Assembly: GCF_900700375.1 (NCBI RefSeq)
Contig: NC_041719.1
Coordinates: 16,422,479-16,486,478 of the forward strand
Length of the DNA stretch: 64,000 bases
Direction: 5' to 3'
DNA from: Denticeps clupeoides
Lineage: Eukaryota > Chordata > Actinopteri > Clupeiformes > Denticipitidae
Shown here one piece after another: positions 49,020-61,000 of this stretch (within the stretch, counting starts at the first letter, position 1; every line of letters begins with the position of its first letter). Below the pieces are notes generated by a model. That model ran no database searches, was not told the DNA's origin, and saw only the letters and a program-made list of their open reading frames with translations. A program made the translations under genes and the position numbers.

Positions 49020-52000
49020 CTAGTAAATATCTGGCAGTTGGCTGTAGTTTCGGTCCCAGTATCTGCTGGAGAAGAGCCAGTCTTGAGCCCCATTGTGGGG
49101 GTTCGAGCCCTGCTGAAACCACCTGCCAAAACAAGAGAGAAATCTTACACGCTGTGAAAGCATAAATAAATAAATAATCTAATGAATTGTCACTTATTAA
49201 AAACCAGTATAAAATACACCCACAATGTAGTTAAAAGGCTCAATCATATATATTTCATTCGTCTTCAAAGGGAGGGAATGCAAATGGTGAATATGATATC
49301 CCTACCAAAGGTTTAGGTTTCCAAACCCTGGCTGTTTATTTAGTCATAAAGTCCAGGTGATCTAAATAATCAATGTTCTAATTATATATTAAACAATAGA
49401 TTTCTCACAGTTTTAATAGTGTCTTGCATCAGCGTTATGTAGGTTTACATTAAGAGCATTTTCATTTAACAAGCCAACAGTGTTTTAGTAATCTCTAAAA
49501 GATGTTTTACATGCCAGCAGATGGCAGCAAGACTCAGAGACCACTACCACGTATGTGGATACTTTTCTGTGTGTTCTGTGAGAGGACCGTAACAGTATGG
49601 TCAGTGTCTTCTTTGAACTGAAATAAGACAACTCTCTGACAGAGGCCTGTGGTGAGAAGGAAGCAGAGGCAGAACATAGAGTTGACTGGATCAAACCTGG
49701 GGCCAAGGGCGGGGTTTCTGCTCAGCACAGCGACGGTGTAGCACAGAAAGCAGCGAGGTGGTGGCAGAGAGAAGAAAGTGAAATGATGAGCTTCACAATG
49801 CATCAACCATCACTGGATTTACCAGAAGACACCTGCTGCAGGTGGTCTTATAGAAGATTAGCATATATGGATGGTTTAATTTAAATAATCAAATAAACAC
49901 AATCTTCAGTAAACAGGGTTAAAATGAGTAATTAGAACAAAATTTGTTTGATTTCTTCAAACTTCTCTTCATTACAATTCATTTGTGCTCCAGGAGGTTG
50001 TGATGACACATCAGCGCATCTGTTATGCAACGAAGGTCTGCAGTGTTAACAATAAAGACGTCTCAGTTCAGAACCAAATATAACTCGAAACTGTGACAAT
50101 CTCTCCACAACAGTCCAACATTTGAGCAATAGCAACAAGAAAAAAGGCATAATTTTGTTGAGTGCATTGCTAAAAATGTCACTGAGGTGTAAATCCAGGA
50201 ACTAAACTGCTGCCAAAATGGGAATTAGAAACTTCCATATGCTCTAAAGTGCAGATGACAGTTTTCATATGCATTTTCAGGTGAGAAGCTAAATTGGTAT
50301 GAGTAAAATCCTGTTTCCAAGGGTTCGTGACAGTCATTTAATGAATGAAACCTATGGCAAGCTGATGAAAATGCATATGAAGGGTCAGACTCCTAGGGTG
50401 ACAACTCAGGCCCCAAGACAAAAATATTTGATTTACTGGACAGTTAATGTTCGGAAAGGTCAGTTTTCAAACCTGGTCTTCCATTCTTCATCTCCTTTGG
50501 AGCGGCCTTTGCGCGCAGCCCGCTGTTTTTCCTCCAGCCGCTTCTTCTCCTCGCTCGCCAAGTCTGTCATGGGAGGAAGATCAAACAGCTAATTTGAACC
50601 CTAGTGTAGAAAACTTTTTTTTCCTATTCCTTAGTGTTCAGGGAAAAACAAATTGCCATCTGGGGGTGGTGCTAGCCATACACCAGCCCAACTGTTGATT
50701 TTCCACCAGAGGAAATGAGTGAACATTACCAATCTCTCCATTCTCCATCGCCCTGATGTCAGGCCGCAGCCTGCAGTCAGTCTTGGGAATAACTGCCTCC
50801 ATCTCATTATCCAGCTCATTCAGCTGCATGGCAAACGTAGTGAAGCTGTACATCTATGGAGTTCCAACACAGAAATCCCACATTTTCAAACAAACCGTGC
50901 TGAAATGGGAAATATGATACAACTCAAATCCATGTTCACGTTTAGACACTGTTACACTGGTGTTTTCAGAGATTGTGCATTGATCACATGTCAGATCAAG
51001 CGTTAGTCTGACCTGTGTAGAGTTTGGTGGCCTGGGTGCTATTCTCCAGAGAAGCTGGCTGCCTGGGATGACCTCCACGCTGTCACTCTCAGGCATTGGT
51101 GTGTCTTCAGACTCTGCGCCCGGGCCCTGTGCATCATGAGAAAACAGTCCATCATCGAGCAGCTCTGGATAAACACGACTAACAAACGAGTGCAATGCCA
51201 CACATCACATTAAAACCTCAATCACGAGTATGTTTCAGTTCTGCGCTGACACCCTTAATATGGGCATAAAAATAAATAAAATACATTGTTGATTTATTTA
51301 GAGACGTGTCAGTGAAAACGTGAGAGATTTTGTGCAATCGATTGCATTCTTCTCCACTGAAAAACTACAGTAAATACAGTAGCCTTCTAAAATAATCCCT
51401 GCCTTGTTCTTCTGGAAACATCCTGTGGGAGACGTGATCAAGTCTGGCCACTGAGGAACTTTTGATTATCCCAACTTCTGTTATTCATTGTGCATATCAG
51501 CTTTGTGAAGTCTACAGCAACAGGGACAAAGCTACGTACAGATTTGTTTTTCTTCTCCTCTGCAGCCTTTTTGTCATTTTTCTTATGCTCCTCAAAGGTA
51601 GCCGGGTCCACCATATACAAGCATTCCGTCCACTTCCCGTAAAGAACGCAGAGTTTCTTTTTACTGCAACACACACAGACATGGCAGCCATAAGTCTCGG
51701 TAACACGTAATAAGTAACACGGTGTTTAGTAGCCACTAAATGTAAACCACAAAAACATACCTTTTGTCTGTGATATAGCCTTCAACCTTGTGCAACTCTT
51801 TACCAAAAAGCCCACAGGGTTTGAAATTCAGGTAGCATCTTTCTCCTGATCTACAGGAATAAGTAGAAGGGTCTTTTAAAAAGCCTTCTGCATTTCAACA
51901 TTAACATGAACAATTTCATTCCAACAAAGTTGTACAAAAGGTCAAGGCCTATGTAAACCGTGAAAGAAACTGTGATACAATAAACCACAGACCACAAAAG

Positions 52001-55000
52001 GAAGACCAAACTCCACAACTGACCTGTGGTTGATCACTTCCACATTGCCATACTGCTCAATCCACAGCTGACCTACAATGATGTTATGAACACAGCAGGT
52101 CGGGTTTGTCCATGTATAGGCCTCATTATACCTTCAAACAGACATGGCGGTCTCAGGTGAATCTGGCAATAAGGCTCACAAAAACACTGCTGAATACTTC
52201 ATCACGGTGCATTGTTTTGGTTTATGTCCTAGAAACTATGATGCAATATAATGATAATCGTTTTTTTTTTTTTTTTTTTTTGCTTGAGTAGAACTGTAAT
52301 ACCCTATTCAGCTATGTGACGCATGAATCTCTGTGCACTGGGCATGTGATAGCATTCTGAACACAAGGCTTACTTGGGCAGCTCTAGTGTGATCACACCC
52401 TTGGGTTCAGCCTCCACGCTCTTCCCCCAGAACTTCAGTTTGGGGTAGATGGAGCCGTGGAATACGAAATCCTTCTGCAGCCCCTCTGCATGAAACGCAC
52501 TGACAGGGGGGTGGTGGCTCACCTGCTCTGATATGAGCCGGAAGCCCAGATCATCTCTGAGAGTGAGGAGAGGGAAGGGGACAAAAACAGAAAGCGGTGA
52601 GAGGTCTGGGTAAGATTTAATGAGAAATATAATAGCTAGTTACAGGTCAAAACAGGGGCTGATTCTAACCTGATCAGTTCGTATGTCTCTCCCAGCAAAG
52701 GGTTAAATGGTTTTCCAGTCCTCTCCCACTGAGATGCCACAGCAGACACTGCGAATGCAGCCACACACTGCAGAGGTAAAAACATACAAAATGTACAAAG
52801 ATGTGCAAAAGCAGTCAAAAGGTTTAAAAACAGAGGCATTTAGCAATTAATATCCATCCCCCTCCCTCCCTCTCTCTTATCCCAGTATCATGAGATGAAT
52901 GCAAAGCATTCATTAAAGGCAGAGCACACACATACATAAATGCATACTATGTGCACACAAAAACAACCAATCTATTAAGCAGCAGTCCTACAAACTGAGA
53001 CAGGAGACAGTAGCACTCACAGGAGACACATGAAGAAAGTGTACCTTCATTCTCTCTATGGAGTCGGTGGAGGCATTGGCCTGGTGGATGAGGTATGTGT
53101 GTTCCATATACTCAGTCAGTCTCTGTAGGAAGCTGAGTGGCTCATTAAAGATCACAGGCATGGTGATCTTAGACAGCTCCTGACAATATAGGAGTGGATG
53201 TGAATACAAGACATCCTGGCGCCATCCATCAACCATTTAGAAAAACTCTTATTTGCATTTCAGTTGGATGTAAGAATCAATGTACACTACCAGTCAAAAG
53301 TTTGGCCGCACCTACTCATTTATGGCTCCTGTTGGAACAACACTGAAGACACAGGACTATGAAGTAACACACATAGGGTTATGTAATAAACAATAAAAAT
53401 AGCAAAGAAGGCAAAAAGTTGAGCATTCGTGTCTCTCCAAAGCAGGGAGCTTTCGCTGTGATGGCAGCATTTCACATTCTTGGTTTCTCTCCACCACCTT
53501 AAGTTAGACAACAAGGATGCTTTCCAACAGTCCTGAAGGTTTATGCTGAACACTTTTACTGCACTTCACCTTTTGTGTCCTCCATCTTAGGACAGAACAG
53601 GTGCATCCAAACTCTTGACTGGTAGTGTAGTGTAGTCTTAAATGTCCCCAATTAGGCTTTTATATAGGTCCCCTGATAACGTCTCTTTCCAAAATTACAG
53701 CCACTTTTAGCCAGTCCCACAATGAGATTTCCCCAGGACGCACCATTTTGGTGTGTGTAGCTTTAAATGCAAATGAGCAGGAGAGTGGCCTATTGAAGTG
53801 AGGGGGCATTCGCGGAAATAATGTCGTCAGAACCATTCACGAACAATGTTTGGCGCAAAGAACAAGTTCCAGAAAAGAATTCATAGTCTTCATAGTCTCG
53901 TGTGATTTGTGCTCATTTTTACATCCAATCACCGAGCAACTGCAATGCTTTGCATGTTTTTAAGATCTGATTTTTTTGATGGGAAGGGTGGGAAAATCTA
54001 GTGAAACGCACGCGAATTAGGAGGTAACCTTTCGCACTATGACGACATAAGGGGACAAATTCCAGATCCGACCGTCTGAGCTGCCGCTCTCTGTTAATGG
54101 CCACTCTCTATCACCATTAACAGACTAGGGGAAATCGTATTCATGTTAAATAATCTCACATAGTGAAATTTTCATTAGACTAGGGGAAATCGTATTCATG
54201 TCAAATAATCTCACATAGTGAAATTTTCATTATAGGGGACCTTTAAAAGCCATTTTCACAATCTGATTTTTATTTATAGGCCAAACGTGACCCATTGATC
54301 TTCTAGAGATTGTGAAAGGAAACACTAAAACAGTGGCAGGGGCATCTCACCATTCCTATGCATTTGCGTAGGATGCTCCAAATACTAAAGTCGTTTCTGG
54401 AGAACATGGGTGCAGGTAATGTAGTTCTGAAAACACACACACACAAATTCAGGACGAATGAGGTATTAAAAAAGAAAAAGGCTGGCTAAAAGACTAATTA
54501 CTGACTGAGCACGAATGGTTCACTACTCCTGTTGCTTTGTCTCTGCAGTTGTCTAGACGGACCGCCAGACATGTAAACGGATGCTTTATATCTTCCTCAG
54601 ACTAATGAAGGCTTGAGACAGATCAGATTCGGACATGTGGCTCACAGAACAAAGTCTGGTTCTGTTAGCGAAGCCCCCACTGACATATATTTTATTGGTT
54701 CTTCTTAAACGAGGAGTGGAAAGAAAGTTTTTGGTTCATGTGAACGTTATCCAGTCTGTGGCAGACAGGGCATCATTAGAAATATCTCTGCACAGCCAAG
54801 ACTACAAAAAGAGTTCTTTATGAGGGACGTTTTTCCTGGGGCTCGTGGTACAATTCCCTGCTGCACAGAGCCTTCAACGGAAACAGTAAGGTAGACTTCC
54901 CTGGACATTTAGAAATCTTTAACAGAAAAGGTTTGTAGAAGACTAGAAGTGTTCGTAGAGGTGAGAAACCTGCTGTCAGTCATGATTCCCATGTAAAGAC

Positions 55001-58000
55001 TAAATGAATGCTGCAACCAGACTTTAAGAAGCTGCCCTCAGTCATCAATCGGTCAATACACTGTGCCTTCAAAGTTCAAATTACTATGTTCCTCAGAGGG
55101 CTCATCAAACTTTAAACAGCATGTTTCATTGAGCCTGGACCTTTCTAAATTATTCACGTGCAAGACACGGGCAGCAAAACAAAGCTTCGGCAGGGCTGTT
55201 ATTACAATCAGATGCCCAACTTCAGATAATAAAGTAATTAAGGCTTCACTCGGCATGCAGGACTGCTTTTATCTTAGAAACACCAGACGATCAGACAGCT
55301 TCATTTCTGGTTCTTAGCTTGTGAAACACTTGCGCCAAACCAGCATCTTAAGCTCAAACAAATGTGCAAATTTCATATTTCATAGTCAATAGTCTTCAAC
55401 AGAATTAACTGATAAACCTATCAGAAAAATTCAGCGGTAAAACTGAAGATGTCTGTGGTGAAGTTCACCTGTGGTTCCTCACTCCATTCTGCCTGGACTC
55501 CTCTTCCTCCTCCTCACCCCGGTGACCCTCCCTGGACATGCTGGTGGGGGGGCGGCTACGTGTACTGAGGAACAGTTCCGTGCGCTCTTCTGTGTCCTCG
55601 TCGTCAAAGGAATGGCTGGCCACCGTCTCGAAGCCACTCAGGGAAGGCTCGGACTCGGAGTCTGGAGGGGAAAAACCCAGGGGCACATTTTTCGTGGGAT
55701 GGAGTGTCGCTGGTGGCAACCAACACCTTCAGAAACCTGAGCGGGGTATCGTATGGCATTTAAAGGGCCCTTGCAACCATTTAGACACATGACCAAGCAT
55801 AGAAAAACCGGTCACTTAAAGTCTGATTGAAAATATTTGTGGTGGCGCCTCGTCCAGCAGTTATTAATCAGATACTTGCTACCATGGTTCTGTTTCGGCC
55901 TGATTTCCATTTTGCTCACCCGACACTACATCATAGAACTCGTCCTCGCTGAGCGCGCTCCGTGGCGAAGAGCCTTTAACCACAGACTGCTCCAGCTCAT
56001 GATGCTCAGTTGCCAGAGTCTGTAGAGCCTCTGACAAGATCTTGTTTTTCTCCACCTCCTGCTCCAACTTCTGACTCCGCACCTGGGACACAAACTCTAA
56101 ATGAGCCACTTCACAGGAGAGGAAAGTCTGTTCAGCATTTAAACAGATTCAAAAATACAAATTAAACCCAATTGTTCTCGTCTTGACCCGTGATTGCTAG
56201 TTGATTAGAACAATATAATGGTCTTTAAGTGCAGATGTCTATCCCATATAATTTTAAAAACAAAGATTTGTAAAGAACAATTAAATATTATAAGCTACTG
56301 CACTAATAGCGCGACTCAAGGAGAGAGGACCCACAAACAACCCCATCCTCATCCATCTTAAGTAGCACAATGCACAACTTGGGTAAGAGTCATTTAACAC
56401 GGTCAACAATCATAAAAGTATGTAGTACAGTAAAGACAATCGGATCACAAGGCCATGAAAGGGGAGAAAAAAGTCTCAACACATTTACTGCTCTCGGAAA
56501 ATTCTCCAAGCAAGAACCGAAATTACTTTGGGTGAAAAATTTGAATGGGCATGTTTACAGTTACTCAGACACTCCAATACAGTGACTTACATGCAGCAAA
56601 GGATGTAAACATCTTGTTTAAGGACACTAATGTGGAGGCACTATCACGCAGAAGGTTTCATACCGCGCACGGTCATCCCTTTTTCTGCAACTTATCGTGT
56701 TCCCCAGACACCCTGCTATCATAACGTTCTGACTGCAATCTAAATAGAAACAATATAAGGATTTTGTGCAGAGCTCTGCTGCTTGTCAGATGGGTTCTAT
56801 TTTCATACCATCCACATGTGAAGTATGAAGGAATAACTCTCTGTATGTTCCACGGTAAGTATAACAGACGGGGACAGTGTGAACACACTACCTCAAAGAG
56901 AGAAATAATTCCAGCAGTTCAAAGAAATTCTGTACTGTTTTGTACTGTACTGCATGGCACAAATGCATTTTTAAATTACTTTAAAAATTGCCATTTTATG
57001 GTCTAAACAGCCCAAAACAGCAGGTTCTGTTAAATATCATCCAAGGCTTATGCTGATCACCAGATCCTCCAGAGCACAAGGGCTATGAAGACATGGCATT
57101 CATGGACCAAATTATTTAAGAGCTGCATTTCCATACTTAAACAAGATGGTCTAATCTTTAGATAATTACTACATCCCCAGTTTTAACTTTCAGTCAAGAA
57201 GCACCGTACCTCAAAATTCTACCAGAGCATAGTAACAACAACAATTTGAATGTAGCATAAAAACCTTATGATGAAAATCTCAGCCAATGATTCATTTGCA
57301 CCCATGTTACCAAAAAGAGAAATTACAATGTAAACTATGGGATAGGCTGGAGCAACGGATTCAGAAGGTGAAGGACGCATTTGAATGAGCCTCCAGATTG
57401 ACACAGCCTTGCCTGGCAGTTTATGTCACAACCAGACTGATGTCTCTGAAAGACTGACACTCAAGCCCTGCCTCACACAGCCACAGACAACCCCCTCCTC
57501 TAGGAATTAAGCTCGCAATGTCGCAATGTTACACTTTAATGGAACACTAAGGTTGTGTTACTGAAGCAGGAGGTGAAATATAATGAACAATAGAGAGAAA
57601 TGCCCCAACTGGTCCATTTCAAACCTACACATAAATGACATGCTTTCTTTTTCGGCTATTAAAGGACAACTGCAAACTGAATAAAACTGCCTGGATCAAC
57701 TGTGAAGCAATAAAAAAACTACTGGGTCATGTGACATACCCCTTCCTGTTTGGAGAGCAGGCTCAGGCAGTGTCCCAGGGTACCGGAGGTGGCACTGGAG
57801 AGTTCACACACGTCCCTCACCTTCTGCAGCATGCCAGATGGAAACCCTGACCGTGCAGAGGAAAAAAATGTTAAAAAATCATTGGTCTGGAGGAAACATC
57901 TAACACCCACAATGAATGCTGAATGAATAAGTGTCCATCAACGTTAGCGGCTGTGTCGAGAAAGTCAGATTGATGTTATCCAGGTACAATAACAATTCAC

Positions 58001-61000
58001 TTCAATTTCCAAGCATTACGGTGATGCCATGTCTACACGTGGACAACAGATGCTTTGAGTAGTCAGGGGCACAAGCTCATAATTGATTTGAACATGGAGG
58101 CTTTGAGACAACGAGGCACTGCTGATGCAACTCTGAAAGCTTTTGTGAAACACATCCCTCTCTGTAACTGGCTGAAAGGGTACTTCAAATGAAGAACCTG
58201 TACGCAATCATTTTTGCCAAGGACTTATCCGACAGGTTGCGCACTCAGGATGTGTCTTCACCTTACTTAACTTCCAGCAAGATTGATGAAACCACAAGGT
58301 TTTTTTTTTGTTGCCAAGATTAGATTTTAAGGTTTACATAAGCTCTTTTTTAAAAATGCAATATCGTCACATTGTGGCCAAAAGCGCAGCTATTGGTGAT
58401 GCACGTGACCCAAGCCTGGGCAAATGGGGAGAAATGGCATAAAACTTTTGCCAGGTCGAGTGTGTGCAAACAACCAGACTGGTTCATGCACTGTGACGAC
58501 CCTGAACGAGAGCAGCCGAAGGAGGAAGAAGTGACATCATGATTAAAATTGTGTACCATTGTGTACTTGAGCAAGACACTTAACCCTGAGTGTCTCCTTA
58601 ATGTTACAGCCTTATTCCAAAATTGATTAAATGCAGTTTCTCAGAATTCAGAACACCCCATAATGACAACGTGATAAAGTTTATTTAAAAACTTTGAGCA
58701 CCCAAATTTGAGCACCCAGAGGAAACCAATGGAGAACATAAGGAGAACATTCAGAATGAATGAAAATGAATGTATAGGACCTTGGCTGAGAAATGAATCC
58801 AGAAATCTAATCGCACTGGGTTGTGAGGCAGAATCTCAAGCCTTCGTGCTGGTGATGCATTGACAAAAGATAAATAACTGAAATAACAAATCGCGTCTTA
58901 CGTTCAGCGAGGCCGTTCTCCTTCACCATGGAGAGGAAGGACCGCACCTCTGCCTCCAGCTGCTTCTGAAAGGCCTCAGCTTGCTGCCAGAGAGATACAC
59001 AGACGTTAGCTGTCTGCTTCAGTTGCAGCATTCCCACACACCAGTCAAATAGTGCCTTTCAGTGCTCTATTCTGATCAGTGTAACTCGGGTAACGCATCA
59101 CGGATACGGGTGAAAGAGCTCCTCCGCTCCCAGCGGAGAAGAAAGGCAAACGTGAAACATCTAAAGGATGCAGAGAACAGAGAGACAGAGACGGCGAGAG
59201 AAGTAGACAGGCGGTGTCGCTGTACCTGTAGTGAATTAGTCAGCTCGCTGAGCGACACGGCTTCTTCTTCCTCCTCCTCCTCACTCCCCTGCTCCTGGGA
59301 ATGATAGTGAGTGCTGAAGGCCGAGTGCTCCTCCAGGGCCTCCAGCCAATGCTGCGGACAAAACACAACGTACAGAATATTCAAGCAATGTGCATGTGTT
59401 TTGGTCCAAGAGGTCTGCTAAGATGAAATATTTCACCCAGACGCGACCTACCACATTTTATAAAGGTCTTAGCGATTCCCTACACTGTATCTCTTTCCAG
59501 AATTCAGCCTTTGTTTTGTCAGCCGACAGTCATTTTTACATTTCATGATAGGGGACCTTTAAAAAAATAATAGTATTTGCGCAATTTCAAGAAATCTAAC
59601 CAAAATTATTTTACAGATTATTTCAAGATTACAAAAACGTGCTCAAAAGCTAACACTCCTGCTTCACTTGCCCATAACACTATCGTAAGAGTATTGACTT
59701 TCTGCTATTGGTGCATTTGAATGAGTTGAACTAAAATGACATGGTGATAAAAGACTTTCACAAACCTAATGAATTTAATATAAAAGGTACCACAAGGAAC
59801 TTGTACTGCACATTTCTATTCTCAACAACCATGTAAGATACTACAATAAATTTGATTGTAAGTTGTTTGAGGTGGACTTAAAAACTTCATCCAGAAGCAT
59901 GTGATAAGCAACACTGGAAAATGACTTTAAAGCAGGAGCATACAATGATGGAAGGAAATGATGGGCAGTCTTCCATCTGTGTGCTATCGAATCCTATCTA
60001 TGTGTGCTATATAAAATGAAGCAGGATCTACCATGGTGTGCAGAGACTGAATATCTTTTTATAGTGACAGGTAAAAGCGTGGAATAGGTGTCTCACTTTT
60101 CGAGTGGCCTCAGGATTGTTCTTTGGCAGCACTTTGAAATGATGCAGAGTGTCATCAAAACACTTTATATTGAAAGAACTGCTGTCCTTTGCTTTGATCT
60201 AGAATTGAATGTAAAAAAAAAAAACAGAACAAACACTTAACCTTGACTTGGCAAACAATGATTTCAAAGTGAGTCGAAATAAAACGATTCTGACTATTAG
60301 AATCAACCTTTCAACTTTTTCCTAAGGAAAAAGACCTACCACACAGTGGGCTTGTGTTAGGGGCTTGCAGCCTTGTCGGTTTTTGGAAGCAGCAGCATCT
60401 GACCTTAACAGATGAACAATAAGAGAGATAAGTTTTTTTTTTTAAAAGGCTAAATATGTCCAGCCTTGACATACCATGAAGAAAATGAGAAGATGGTAAA
60501 GGTGAGATTCGACTGTAATATCTGTAATATTAAGGATATTTTTGATATCTTGATAATGTGAGACTCTGAGGAGAAAACACACATAGACTGTCTTCATATT
60601 TTGAGTTCCAGGAAATTAGCTTTTGAGTTGGGAAAGTTTTTCAAATAAATAATTTGGCAAAACTGAATATTGGACATACAAAACAAATAAGAGTATATGC
60701 AGTGGTTTTGGGGATGAAACCACAATAAGTCATTTGAATATTTTGCTTAAATGTGATAAGCAACACTGGAAAATGACTTTAAAGCAGCAACATACAATGA
60801 TGGAAGGAAATGATGGACAAATAAAACAAATAAGAGTATATACCGTGGTTATAAGGTTTTGGGGATGAAACCACAATAAGTCATTTGAATATTGACTTAA
60901 ATATGATCTATAAGCTGTGCATTTAAAATTGAACTAGCAAGGGAAAAAACCCAAACACTGGTTGCATAAGTCAGCACACCCTTAACCTTTTGATTTAATT

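Noticed and set aside
55471-55792. Plus-strand open frames of 84-89 codons over an osbpl1a exon
   Set aside because: They are antisense shadows of the coding exon 55469-55661.
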